NCBI GenBank assembly: GCA_027604705.1
Contig: JADHYV010000034.1
Span: 62,001 to 126,000, forward strand
DNA from: Allomyces arbusculus
Lineage: Eukaryota; Blastocladiomycota; Blastocladiomycetes; Blastocladiales; Blastocladiaceae
DNA: 64,000 bases
Direction of reading: 5' to 3'
Under the pieces are notes generated by a model. It was given only the letters and a program-made list of their open reading frames with translations. It did not search any database and was not told where the DNA came from. Made by a program: the position numbers and the translations under genes. Every line of letters begins with the position of its first letter. The stretch's first letter is position 1. This document shows, piece by piece, positions 1 to 12,125 of the stretch.

Positions 1-1017
1 CGCCGCGTGAACGCGGTCGTGATCGTGGCGACCGGTATCGTTCTCCACCGCGCCGGCACCGGTCCCCGATCGGGTCCCTGGTGGAGCGTGCATCGGGCGG
101 TGGTCAGGCGGGCGCGCGCAATGCCAACCTGGTCGAGCTCGAAGTGACCAACCTCTCGACGACGCCCGACAAATCGGAACTGCAGGCGCGATTGTTCCGC
201 GTGTTCACGCTTGTGCGCACCGATGTGGATCCGCGGTGCGCCGTGTTCCCGGACCGGCGCGAGGTCGCGCCGCATGGCGCGCTCGTGACGCGTGGCACGG
301 TCGCGATTGGGCGCCGGGACGTGGAGGCGGCGTTGGCATTGGATGGAGCAGTTGTGTGGGGGCGACCGATTCGGGTACGGCGCCTTGTTACTTGAGACGT
401 TTGGGGGTCACTTAACCATGTTAGGAGTGAAACTGACGAATTGCTTGCGTCTAGGTCTCGCTCCCGAACCCGGACGCGTACGGGATCAATCTCAACCCGG
501 ACCGCCGCACGTCGGCGCCCGTCTACTTGGTGCTCAACCTGCCGCCGTCGACGCCGTCATCGTTTTTCGCGATGCGCGACCTGTTGCGGCGCATCAACGA
601 CGTGCCTTACATTGACGTGCAGAAATCGGATTTTGTTCCGGGCAAGCGCATCCAGTTGCGTACTCTCTGCTGCGCTTGGTTCGTTCACAACTTTGGCACA
701 CACTGACCTGGAGGACGACTTGGTGTTGTAGATTCGGGTACGTGTCGCTGATCGGTCCGCCGTCGATGAGGTCGATCGACGCGATTCAGGGCCAGCGCGT
801 GCATGGGTACCGCGTATGGGTACGTTCTCTCAGGTTGCTTCGTTTCACGGCAGCCATGGTTGCGAATACTTGCGCCAAACTGACCGCAAATCACGGTTGG
901 TTCCCTTGTGACTCGTCCCAGTTCCACAAAGCCGACGACGTGGACGCGCTCGCCAACGACCCACAGCTCATGGTGCAAATCGCCGACGACTACGAACGGC
1001 GCGGGTGCTTCAACTGA
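1..1017 (+). CDS. RRM-domain RNA-binding protein, C-terminal part (5' end outside window)
   Basis: The frame is open from the left edge, so the gene starts upstream. Visible exons are 3-374, 455-654, 732-819 and 922-1017 (stop TGA). The first encodes an Arg/Ser/Asp-rich stretch (RERGRDRGDRYRSPPRRHRS) and then an RRM-like beta-alpha-beta-beta-alpha-beta unit starting LVELEVTNL. The second and third encode a second unit (APVYLVLNLPPSTPSSFFAM ... FGYVSLIG). The end is YERRGCFN. The RS-like run plus two RRM-like units suggests a pre-mRNA processing protein acting in the nucleus; that role is inferred. The second intron needs donor GTTGCG at 655 to stay in frame; the better-looking GTACTC at 660 would run into a stop. 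I do not recognise the specific orthologue. Confidence 0.6.
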
Positions 1018-3604
1018 GTGCGTGAAGGTGCCAAAGGAGAAGGGAAACGACCCCCCTCGACCACGACGACGTGGAGCGCGCCGGCAAAGGCCACACGACA
1101 AGGCGAGCACAGCGCACACGCGGCACATGTTTCTCTGCATACACCGACGCGCACCGCGTCTTGCCCACCGCTTTTCTGCACGAGCGCACTCGAGAGGCCA
1201 AAGCACACACACGAGTCGTGCGTCACACCCCCTTCAGTCTCCCACAGGCCTGCTCAACCGCGCGTTGCGCTGCGTCACGTCGCGGCCTCGCATACCTCGT
1301 CACCATTTCTCATTCTCTCCTGCTCTGATGCCGACACGGACGCGGCACTGTCGTCGTCGTCCTCGTCCTGGCCTGGCCTCGCTCGCTCGCGCGCACCCCG
1401 TCCACTCTGATGTGGGGCGGCCCACTGTGCCGGCAAAATACAACACCTGTGAGCCTTTCCTCAACTACTCGTTGGTTTCGTGCTTGTCCGCGCGTATCTC
1501 CCGCCCCTCGTGCATGCAGGAAAGTGAGCCGCAGCCATGGACCGGAGGGGTCATGTTCGCACTATCGCACGCGATCCTGACGGATTCCCATCGGGCGCAG
1601 GCGCGCGTCGCGCAGCACAAGTGCAATGCCTGTCATCTATTCAAGGCGATCCGTGGTTCTGTGTTGAATGGTGGGCCCTTCTTCTTCACCGAGATCTTGT
1701 CCGCCATCCCTTCCCAGCCGCCCGGATTGGCGTACCGTCTCACGTCGCGTCGCGACCAACAAACAGATGGCCACGCCGCGGCATCGATCGCTCGGCCTAT
1801 GACTGCGGCATCGATCGCTCGGCCGATGACCGCGGCCACGGCGGCACGAGGCCTCGTTCAGTTTCTTCGTGAGTGCGCCGGGCACAGGTGGACACAGGAA
1901 AAGTGAGGGAGTGAGCGACCGGCGCGGAAGGGACGACGGTACGTGTCAGTCAGTCCACGTGCTTGCCGTTCATCCAACACCATGTCGACCGCGAGTGGCC
2001 GCCATCGGTGGAGTGAGCGCTTGCTTGCGGGGAAAGGAAGCCAAAATGGAACCATGCCGGGCATTCCGGGTCTATGCCGTCTCGCTCCGCGATCGGCCCT
2101 ACGTCGCACAACAGGCACACACACCAGCGCCGCAGTGTCCCCCAGATGCGAAGAATTCCACCGCCGTCGCAGACGCCTGCCCTCATGCGAGATCCTGTCA
2201 AGGGAACCTCGACGGGGCGCGGCGCTTGGTCGCGACCGCGAACGGCTGCAAGCGGCATGCCGCGGTCCGACGTGCTGGTTCTCGAAATTTCAGCACGACC
2301 ACCCAAAACGGCCAATGGATTCGTTGTTGACACACGGTGTGAATGGCCAGCGCACGCCTCCCACAAACCGCACCAACACGGCCAGCGCACGGGTCCAGCG
2401 CACTGGGTACGATGCGCGTGTTCGCCGCGCCGTCGTACGGTGTGGTTGCGCTATCGCCGTGCGCGTGAGTGCGTCGCGCGCGGTCCGCGAGCACGATGGA
2501 TGATGATGGCGCGCCGGGCCACCCCCACTGCCGTCCAACGCGAACGGCACGCGTTTTTCCCGCACGCGCGCGCGCAACGTTTGCTGTCTGCATCGGCGGC
2601 GGGAGGAAAGGGAAGTGCTGAGTGCCGCCCCCACGCGTCTGCCTGCCCCCGCGCCTGCCGCGCGCGCTGCCGTCCACCGCGCGCACCAGCACCGACGCTG
2701 AGAAGCTGCGAAGCAAGGCGCGGCTTTCTTCTCTCTCCGAAGCTGCCAGCGTGCCCCTGTCAAGCTGCCAACGTACGCTCCCGCCCGCTCGCGCCCGCGC
2801 TGCCCTTGCCTCGCCAGCCACGTTCGCTCTGGTGGTTGGTCCCGCGGTCCTGCCCACGCTCGCTCTCCGTTGATCAAGCCCGACCCGATCCCGAACTCGA
2901 CCGGTTCTGGTGCTGGCACGACAGCAGGCAGCCGTGGCAGGCACGCGCGTTCCTGTCGTCGTGGTTGTGTGATCGCGCGCTTGCCGAGCTCGCCAACAAG
3001 CTCTGCTGGCCTGTCGCTGTGCCCGCCTGCGTCGCGCTCCACGTCGGCGGCGAGCCGCGGCAGCACTTCATCGGCCTGGTCGCGCCCTCCACATCAATCC
3101 AACCAACGGTACGATGCCGCGCGATCACGGCGCGTCGCTCTGAGGCCCGGCTGGCGTGTGATCAGCGAGACACACCAGCGGACGGCGACGGCGGCGGGCA
3201 GCGGCACCGCGCGTGCGGTTGGAGGAACGGTGGAAGAAGTCGACACTGACAGTGGCGCGCGCTTCCACTCTTTTGGCCTGACAGGTTCTGTGGTGTGGGA
3301 CGCACTGTGCGGCCCCGCATCCCGCACCGCACGCACACGCCGTCGTTGGTCGCATCGCCCGGGTCACCGAGCACCGCCGTTTGCGCGCGGGCCGACGGCG
3401 CGCAACCACCGGGGCCGCGCCACTGCGCCGCACTGCGCCGCGCCACCGCGGCCATCGCAATCGCCCGTCACGATCGTGCGACCCGACTTGTCCTTGTCCG
3501 CCTGCACACTGCACGCCGCCAATCCACGCTGGACCCTCGCCGAGCCCGTCCGCGGTCGGCCGCCGCCCGTGCCCGCTCCTGCCTACCCGCCCACGGTCCG
3601 CACC
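1018..3604. other. Intergenic region, about 2.6 kb, no supported gene
   Basis: Open frames here are numerous on both strands but overlap each other, have unnatural codon use for this genome and show no recognisable domain. They are what a GC-rich sequence produces by chance. The region holds one short tandem repeat (1781-1834) and the promoter or 5' UTR of the next gene. Upstream exons of that gene cannot be excluded. Confidence 0.5.
1781..1834. repeat. Two-copy 27-bp tandem repeat
   Basis: Two adjacent 27-bp units each begin GCATCGATCGCTCGGCC and differ at two positions (CTATGACTGCG versus CGATGACCGCG). It lies in non-coding sequence and each unit contains ATCGAT and CGATCG palindromes. Confidence 0.85.
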
Positions 3605-5403
3605 ATGCCGCCCGCCCCGCCGCCTGGCGCGCCCTCGGACGCGTCGCTCTCGCCGCTGTCCCTGCCGGCCACCCCACCGAGCCGCACTCCGGTGGCGCGT
3701 GCCCCCGCCGCCGCCGCGCGGCGCGCGCCGTCCGCGCATCCCGACGACGATGCGCCCCCACCCTCGGCCGCCGACTTGGCCGCCGACCTGCTCGCTCTCG
3801 AAGCGACCATCCAAGCCGACGTGCTCCTGCTCGCGACGGCCCCCGTCGCTGCCGGCGCGCTGCCGCCCATTGCTGCGCCAACCGCCGACGAATCGTCCCC
3901 GAGCGGCGTTCCGCGCGCGGCCTTTATCGAATCCGTTCTCGCGTTGCACGCGATCGTCACGCGCAAACTCTACCGCGCCGCAGGCGTCTCGCTCGAGCCC
4001 TACTTCCGGCGCCACTTCCGTCTGTCGCGCGCGCAAGTCTACCGGTTACTCGACTGCGCGCTGCTCTACCTCGATTTCGCCGACCGCGACGCGGCGCACG
4101 CCATGGATCCCGACCGGCTCGCGCCCTACCCGCTCAAGCAGCGCGTGTGCAAGACGATTCGCGCGCTCGCGCCCGACGCGGGTTGGCGGCAGCAGCTGTG
4201 GGCGCGCACGCTCGAACAGCATGCGATCGCCCAGGGTGGGGCACGGCCCGCGACGGTGCCGCCGACACCCACGGATCCGGTCCTTGCGGCCCTGGTCGCG
4301 CCGGCCATCTCGCACGTGGACGACTTGACGTCGAAACATATCAAGGAGGTCTGGGATACGATGCTCACGGATGACGCGGTCCGCGCGGAAGTCGAGGCGG
4401 CGGTCGCGGCGCGCGCGGTGGTCTCGGAGCCCGAGTTCCCCGCTGGGACGCCCATCGGCGACGACGCGGGGTCGTCGACGCGGTCATCCGGGTCGCGGTC
4501 GGCACCAGTTAATCGCAGCGCCGCGACTGCACCGACCATCAACCCGTCCCTGGCTGGAAGCACGCTCGCGCAGCGCCGGCGCGGGCGGCGCAATGTTGCC
4601 GGCACTTCCTCCACCCATTCCGCGCCCCCGTCAGTCTCTTCTCCACCTGCTCTCCCGCCGTGGCGCGCGACCCCACACGCGCTGCAGGCCGCAGGCGACG
4701 ACGACCTGCTGAGCACGGCGATCGCCGTCCTGCAGGAACTCGCCGAGCGCGGCCACCTCCTGCAGCCGTATACGCGTGACGGGTGGGAGGAAATGATCGT
4801 GAAATGGCGGTTCATGCGCGCGCCGCCCGCGATCGCGCGTCGCGCAAGTATGGCCGCGGCGCCCTGGCCGTCCCCCACCGATCCGCCCGTCTCGGCCACG
4901 TTCTATGCGCCGGTGCCGCACGCGCACGCGCCGCCGTCGAGTCATGATATGGATGTGGACGCGATCCCCACACACCATGACCTGGCCGCGGGACTCGCGG
5001 CGTTTGCGCCGCCGCCGCCGCCGCCGCCGCCAGCGGGCCCGACCACGCACGCGCCGCCGATGCCGTGGTTCACGCCCGGGACCGCTGCGGCGGCGGCGGC
5101 AGCGCACGCGCTCGCTGCGGCTGTCTCGCCGACGGCGACCACGGCGAGCCCCGCACCGCAGTACGCGCCACCCACCACCACCACCACCACCGTATCGACG
5201 GCGGCCCCGTCGGTCCCCGCGTCCTCGTCGGCCGCATCCACGGCCGCGTCGTCCCAGTCCCCGTGGGCCGTCGCCGAGTCCCAGTTCTCCGCCGCCGGGA
5301 CCGACCGGCCCCTGGCGCGGCGCGCGCGCGCACTTGCGTCCCCGCTCGCGTACTCGGCGCCGCCGCAATTGCGCGCGCGAAGCGCGATGCTCGGGGCCGG
5401 ATC

Positions 5404-5438
<35 letters not shown>

Positions 5439-5830
5439 GCTTAGCCACGACCGCTTGGCACGTGGACCACCACGCAGCCGCGGTCGCGCTGATGATGGCG
5501 GCAAATGGTGCGGCCACGCACGCGCCGCCGCCGCCCGCAGCGACGTTGCCGGCGGTCGCGCGCGCGCAGTGGACGGCGCCCGCGGCCGACGCGACGTGGG
5601 GTGCCGCGCTCGCGCCACCCCCGCCGCCGCCGTCGATGATGGCGCAGGAGCATGTGCATGCGGGTGGGAATCCCGGGATGGCACCGGCCGAGTGGGCGTG
5701 GTGGGCGGCGACGGCGGCTGCGGCCGAGCATGGGACGGCGCCGATGCAGCAGCAGGGGCAGGGGCAGCAGCATGGGGTGATGGGTGCAGCGTCGGTGTCG
5801 TCGATGGCGTCGCATCATTCGGCGATGTGA
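3605..5830 (+). CDS. Proline/alanine-rich protein with a conserved helical N-terminal region, function unknown
   Basis: Single-exon model of 741 residues. The ATG at 3605 is chosen because the open frame upstream of it lacks coding character. After a disordered Pro/Ala N-terminus, residues about 105-160 look folded and helical (LEPYFRRHFRLSRAQVYRLL, then DCALLYLDF). A second helical patch follows to about residue 255 (PLKQRVCKTIRALA, SKHIKEVWDTML). Another short patch near residues 360-410 contains LQELAERGHL and WEEMIVKWRF. The rest is low complexity: polyproline runs, a polythreonine run, polyalanine and a Gln-rich tail. The SRAQVYRLLDCA pattern recalls a family of fungal proteins of unknown function in which this segment resembles a helix-turn-helix. 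Nuclear or DNA-binding function is possible but not shown. Confidence 0.6.
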
Positions 5831-7404
5831 AGTAGCGGAGGAGGAGGAGGAGGAGGAGAATGAGGAGGAACGTCGCGCTGGCGCGACGAGTTTCGTGTTT
5901 CTTTGATTTTCTTGGCGTTGGCTGAAATTTGTGTTGATTTGGCATACCGGCCGGCCCTCGAGCGGCTTCGTTTCCCCCTCGGCTTGTCTTGTGTTGTGTT
6001 GTGCTTGGGCGGCTTCTTCATCGACTCCAACCCCTTCCACCTGGCTCGATCTTTGGTTTTTTTTTATATTGGCCTGCGATGCCCGCACCCGCGCTGCTCG
6101 GATTCGACGGGGATGACCTACCTAGTGACGACGACTGCCCAGTGATACCGCCCCTTCTGTTCGTCCCGAGCCATGGAATAGGATAGCCTGCGCGTAGGAT
6201 CTGGATGTTGTGTTGGAAGGAAATGTGAGGGCAAAGACCAGTGAGATGATGCCCGCAAATCCGCACTGTGCGGCAGAAAGTGGGGTTCGATCGCTGGCAC
6301 CAACCCATTTCCTAAGCGAACTTAAGCTCAACTCAATTTGGCTCGATTATCTCCCCCGAGTTTCTTTAGCTGTAAAGCTTGTTTCTAAGGAGCTGCAGAC
6401 CAGGGCACCATTTGTATCCGTACCATTGTCACCGGTGACGTGGTCAACAAGGAGGCCAGTGACCGCTTGAACTGACAGCTTCGCTCGCTCGCTGCGTGCG
6501 TGAGGTTGAGAATCAGTACGATCATTGCGACACCAGCAGATGACGACCAGCAACACGATGCGATAAATGAGAAACAACAGCAAGCGCTCCGCTGCGCGAG
6601 CGACGCTATGACGTTTTGAATATCAAGACCAACATTGCGAGTAGGCAACCTGGTCTCAATTCCGGTGTGACGGTTGTGATTACGGCCAACTGGTTCCAGT
6701 TTCGTCGATTTGGCGTGTTTCCAATCGTGGTTGCTTTGCTGAATGCAAATCAAAATCGTTGCCCCCTACCACTGTGCTGGTCGTCGCTGCTGGGTCTGCG
6801 TCCTATGGTGAATATTGATTACATTCATCTAGTTGCCTGTCATTTCTTGAGTTAGTCTATGCAGCCCCTGATTCCCCTGATCCCCCTGATTCCCCATGTG
6901 GCCAGCTCTTGATGATATTAAAGATGTGGCCGAGTCTGGTCGTGGAAGTGAGCCGCAGCAGCGAGCCCACGTGCCGTCAGGATGAAGCAGAAAGGGCGGA
7001 GAAGGGGGAGCGGCGTAACAACGATGTTGGCGTGATGCCTTGGGTGGCCTTTTGCCCGAAGCGAGCTAGGCCAGGCCGATTGATTACGTTGGAAATCAGA
7101 CCATTTTGAATCGTTTTCAACCGTGCAGTGGGAGCGAGAAGGGGTCGACTTGGCTCATGGTCCGCTGCACAACGTCGTTGAAGAATACGTTGGCAACACG
7201 AATAACAGATATGTTGATCACTCTCGGCGAAAAAGTCCTCGCATCGCGGACAGAACATGCATCGAGGCAATGGGCCCCGTTCATCATACTCACTACTGTT
7301 CCTCGTTGCGGCAAAAACACGCCTGCGCGGGCAATGCATTTCCTTTCCACTTGCGCACTTCCATGAGCACGGGCACCACGTGTCGCGAATCAGATCCAGC
7401 GGCG
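5831..7404. other. Convergent intergenic region, about 1.6 kb
   Basis: It lies between the 3' end of the proline-rich gene and the 3' end of the flippase gene. It is less GC-rich than its surroundings, and no open frame has coding character or homology I recognise. It contains the small repeat at 6865-6895 and presumably both 3' UTRs. Confidence 0.5.
6865..6895. repeat. Short imperfect tandem repeat (CCCCTGAT units)
   Basis: Three consecutive copies of CCCCTGAT with one or two extra bases between them (CCCCTGATT, CCCCTGATC, CCCCTGATT). Non-coding. Confidence 0.8.
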
Positions 7405-10400
7405 CTAGTGGTGGTTGACAAGTTTCTGGTAACTGGGCGGCGCAAAATGCAGCTTGGCGCGGTGCAAGACAACGAGCGGGACACAACTGATCGCGGCCAT
7501 GGCTGCGACCTTGGCGACAAATGCGGTCGTCAAAACAAAGCTCATATCTAGTCAAGGAGGGAATCGAGCGCGAGGGTCAGCAAAGGAACACGACAAGCAC
7601 GCGCGCGAGCCGACCATGGAAAACGTACCAAACTCAGGCAAGATGGCCATCGACGCGACATACACGGCGACCGTCGCAATCAGCGCGTAAGCCATATACC
7701 GATGCCAGGTGACAATCTCGACCATGACCATGACGAGCTCGTTCACAATCAATGCCGTGAACGAAATCGCGACCATGTGCACGAGGTCGCGGTCAAACAA
7801 GAGCAGCGCGAGCATCATGATCGCGCCGCCCTGGTAGACCGACACGAGCAGCCACGCAAAGAACGTGCGGTACGACAAGGCACGCCCCTTGACCAAGTCG
7901 CGGTAGAGTTCCGGGAACAGCAGCGCCAAGTCGGCGGGCACGTCATGGTCGAGAATCAGCGAGAACACGGGCGCGTTCGTGTAGATGGTCGTGTACCCCA
8001 CGAGCAGCATCCCTTGGAATAGCGCGATTGGCGCAAAGTAATACATTGCAGAAAAAACAGCTTGCATGACCGTGATGATCAGGCCACGGTGAATGATGAA
8101 CTGTGCGAGCTTGGCCGACCTCTGGTAACTGTTGCGCCCGTGCCAGAGCAGCAAACGCGTCAAGTGCGCAAACTGCGGCACCGCGAAATCCGCAGCGAGC
8201 GCGGCCTGTCGCCCTTCCTTGCCGAAAATCCCGACGCCGACATCGGCCGCTTGGATCATGGCCACGTCGTTGCCGCCATCGCCAATGGCGAGCACGCGCT
8301 TGCCTGTCGTCGTCTTGATGAGCGTCGTGATCTGCGCCTTTTGCGTCGGCGCGCACCGGCAACACACGACGCACCCGAGCTGTGACGCCACCGCGAAAAA
8401 CTCGGCGGGACACACATCCAGGCACGTGGCCAGCGACGGCCCATCAATGATCAGGCACGCATCCCCACCGCGCATCGCCGCGTGCCCGAGCCGATCGAGT
8501 TCCGCGCGCGCAGCATGCGCGTCGCGCACGTCCGTGACTGTATACAGCGCCTGTGTGCGGGCGACGAGTTTCGAAGACAGGGCAATGCACGTGGCCGTCT
8601 CGACCTTATCCCCGGTCAGCATCCACACCTTGATCCCGGCATTGCGCAGGGCCTCGAGCGTCGGGCGCACGTCGTCCTGCAACTTGTCCTCGACACCCGT
8701 GACGCCGAGTGGCTCCAGGTCGCGCTCGAGCCAGTTGGCTACGACACGCGCCAACGCCGCGACGCGGTCGGTCAGCGCCGTGCGTGCGGCCTGGTACTCG
8801 CGCAGGAACCGCGGGAGCGTGTCGGGAGCCAGCCGTTTCCGCCCAACGACGAGCGTGCGCAGTCCCTCGCGTGCCATGTTGCCGCACTCCTCGTCAACCC
8901 AATCATTGTGCGCCACGAGCCGCGCCATGACCGTATCGGCCCCCTTTTGGTAAAACACGGCCTCGCCGCCGCTTCCCTGCGTCGTATCCTGCACGACGAT
9001 TCCCATGCGCTTCGACTCGGACGTGAACGGGAACACGGCGACAATCGAATACGTCCGCTCCTGCCCGTCCGGGAACTTGATCGTCATGGACTGCTGGTCG
9101 CGGTGCACGAGCGCGAGCCCCATATTCTGCGCGAACCGCACGAGCGCCATTTCGTCGGGCGACGCCGCCTGCAGCATCACCGACCCGTCGGACTCGGACA
9201 CGACCGGGGTCACGTTGTGGCACAATGCGAGCGCCAAGACCAGGTCGCGCGCGCGTACGGCCATATCGCGCGTCCGTGCGGCACCACCACTGTTCCCACC
9301 CCACGTCGACGGAATGGTCGTTGTCGGTGTCGGTGCCGGATCGCCGAGAATGAGCGCGCGCAAGTCGTCGAGCGCATCGCTGCCAAACGCCATCGTGCCC
9401 AAATGCACCTTCTTCATCTCCATTTCGTTCCGTGTCAACGTGCCCGTCTTATCCGTCAACAGAAACTCGACCCGCCCGAGATCCTCGGGAATTGTTGACG
9501 TCCGCACGACTGTTTCGGGCATGTCTGGGTCGCGCTCCATGCACCGCGCGTAGTACGTTTTCGCGAAATCCAAGTTCACGCGCAACGAAATAGGAATGAT
9601 CGACGAGAACAGGATCAAGAACCGGACGAGGTACACACCCCACGGCCCGTGCAATCCGGCACCATAGACCATGAACCCCGAGAGGGCAAACGTAACGGCA
9701 AACAAGATCTTGGCGAGTTGGTTCAGTTCATGGTCGAGCAGCCCAATTTTCGCCGTTGCGTGGCTCGTATTGCGCACGGCGCGCGTATCAGCGCCCGTAT
9801 ACACGACACAGGCCACGACCGGATCCGAGGCCACGACCGTGTTCATCCAGAGCATGTGGTCGGCCGTGAGTGGTTCCGGCGCCGTCGGGGTCGACCCGGC
9901 CGTCACCGACTCGACTGCAAGCGTGCCGGAAAACGCATGAATGTCGCGCGACGGCGGTTCCGCGTCGACGCGCAACACGACGTGCGCGAGACACGCGGCC
10001 GGGTCGCGCGCGCCCGCGTGCTGCGCAACCATGGCGTGCGTCGCAGGCACCGCGTTACGCACTTTCCAATCGGTCTCGCCGTCGAGCTGGTCGGTGCGGA
10101 TGAAGCAGGTCCCGGCGCGTTCGTGCGTGTGCAACAGGACCATATCCGCGGGCACGCGTTGGTTCTTGGCGAGTCGGACAATGTCGCCGACGGCGAGCTC
10201 GGCCGATGGGACCGGGTGGAATTGCGCGGTGATGGCGTCGAGCACGTCGTAGCATTGCGAATTGGCTTCGAGGTCGCGCTTCCGCCGGGCCCAATCGTCG
10301 GCGGCTTCCTTGGCGAGGGTCACGAGCAGGACGAACGCGAGTGGGGCCACGTAGGTGACGAGGTACCCGACTTTGAGGGCCGGCACGAATTGCGAGAGGG

Positions 10401-11470
10401 CGACGAGCAGGAAGTACAGGTTGAAGAAGAACTTGAACTGGAGGAGAAAGTGCCGCCTTAGTCGTGGACCATGAATTCCACAGTAACAAACGGAGGCGCA
10501 CCTGCTCATAGAGCACGAGCGGGAGAAACGAGAACAGCGAGTATTTCTGGTTGCGCACGACATTGGGCGGAAACTCGCGGCGTCGTGCCGGGCGCTGGTC
10601 AAGCAAGACTGGGGCAAATGAGATTGGTATACCGGCTCAACGCGAGAAACGAATAGCAGAGAAGCGATGCTTACGAGGCACGGTAAACGAGCGCGCAAAT
10701 TGCGGTGATGGCCGCCTGAGCGACCGAACAAGCGCGTGCCAGGCGAGCCCGGGCAGCCAGCAGGGTAACGTGATGCAAGCACCAAGCGCGCTGGCAAATC
10801 GGCGCCATGGTGGACGGCGGCGTGACGATCGGTACGGCTATTGTGACCCAAGCCAACGTCAGCAACTGGTTTCTTGATTCATCAGCAAGAGGAAAATGAG
10901 AGCCAAGTGCCATACATTGTCCATGGGTGCATGCGTGCCGCTCACTTCGCTCGATGATTGCGACCGCGACCTGGACCGCGACTGCGCTGAGTCCGAATGC
11001 ACCGCCGCCAGCATCCACTCTTCCTGGTCGAGCGCGTCCGAGTTACGACGCTTGCCCTGGCGTGATGCGCGTCCACCACCACCACCACCACCACCACCAC
11101 CACTGCTGCCCATGGGCGATCCGGGTGGTGGCGGTTTCGTGGTAAAGGCAAGGGACCGAGCGCCTCCACGAGCAGGCGACGGCGCGCGTGATCCGCGCAG
11201 CGAGCCGGAAGGCGTCCCGCGTCTTGTCGACGAGACGGAGGATCCGACGCGCGAGCGCGGGTTGCCCGGAGACAGATCGAGTAAAGGAGCGGCGCTGCTG
11301 GATGCAAACGCAGCCATGGTCGGGTCGGAGCGGTCGAGACTGTTCAGGTCCGGGTCGCTTCCAACGTTGCCGGAGAGAAGCGGGTGCCGCTGGTCGAGGC
11401 GCGTGGCGCGGTGCGAGGGGGACCCGCCGTTTTCGGACGCAGAGGACGCGTATGTGGTCGTTGGGATCAT
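7405..11470 (-). CDS. NEO1: P4-type ATPase, Neo1/ATP9 class phospholipid flippase
   Basis: Five exons on the minus strand: 11470-10916, 10837-10675, 10608-10502, 10437-7629 and 7547-7405, giving 1258 residues. The Neo1/ATP9 signature FPPNVVRNQKYS is followed by YEQFKFFFNLYFLLVALSQ. Catalytic motifs are DGETDW (about residue 394), DKTGTLT with the phosphorylated Asp near 604, and GDGGNDVAMI near 994. The end, FAPPSYQKL, matches ATP9 proteins and is only reached through the last intron. This class flips aminophospholipids in Golgi and endosome membranes and, unlike other P4-ATPases, does not depend on a Cdc50 subunit in yeast. The N-terminus is a long Ser/Pro/Gly-rich tail with a Gly run coded by a (GGT)n tract at 11073-11103. 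An in-frame ATG at 11566 would add 32 residues. Confidence 0.95.
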
Positions 11471-12125
11471 CGGTGTGGGTGCGGTGGAGGCGGCAGGGTC
11501 CAGCTTGCAGTCGATCGGGGAGCAGGGCAACGGGAACGGGGCCGCGGCGCAGTGTGATTGCGGCAAGCTGGCGGGCTTGCTTGGAGGCCGAGCGTGCGGG
11601 CAGCACGACGTCGACGTTGACGCGGCAAGTAGACGGTCATCGCGAGAACCGCGTCGTCGGCGACTTGGCCGGCGTCGGTCGACTTGGCGTCGGCCGCATG
11701 GTGAGCGAGGCGTCGCACGCCTCCACCGCGAGGCGATCGCGTCACGCGCGATTCACGTCGGACCAACTCGCACGTCCCGCACGTCTCGCACGCAAGACGC
11801 GGCAACCGCTTCGCCGCGGCGGCATTGCGCTCGCGGCCGGCGCGACGGTCGCCAGCAGAGCGCACAATCTGCACCGCATACGTTGCTCTCGGCAATGCAC
11901 TCCCACTTCGCGTCAAGCGAGCTGCCCCGCATGCGCCAGTCGACGGCGTCGACGCCCGCCTGTGGGCCCGTTCAGTGAGTCAGGAAATACGCACCTGCCG
12001 CGCACAAACGCTGGCCCACCTGGCGCCGCCACAGCCTTCAAATAATGGCACGACCGCCACCACGGCCACCAGACCCATCTCGCTTCGCGTTCATTCCCGC
12101 AGCTTTGCTCTCCACCTTGCAAACC
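11471..12125. promoter_or_regulatory. Divergent promoter region (flippase / DUF4804-like gene)
   Basis: The two flanking genes are transcribed away from each other, so this 655-bp stretch should carry both promoters. No TATA box or other definite element was recognised. Confidence 0.45.

Noticed and set aside
2074-3249. A 391-codon plus-strand frame upstream of the proline-rich gene
   Set aside because: Arg/Ala/Pro/Ser composition with no motif; competing frames of similar size exist on both strands in the same place.
6215-6305. tRNA-like stretch with GGTTCGAT and a downstream GGCACCA
   Set aside because: No consistent T-stem, anticodon stem or acceptor stem can be drawn around the B-box-like sequence.
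11074-11145. Plus-strand frame with a long His run
   Set aside because: It is the complement of the glycine repeat in the flippase N-terminal exon and has no other coding support.
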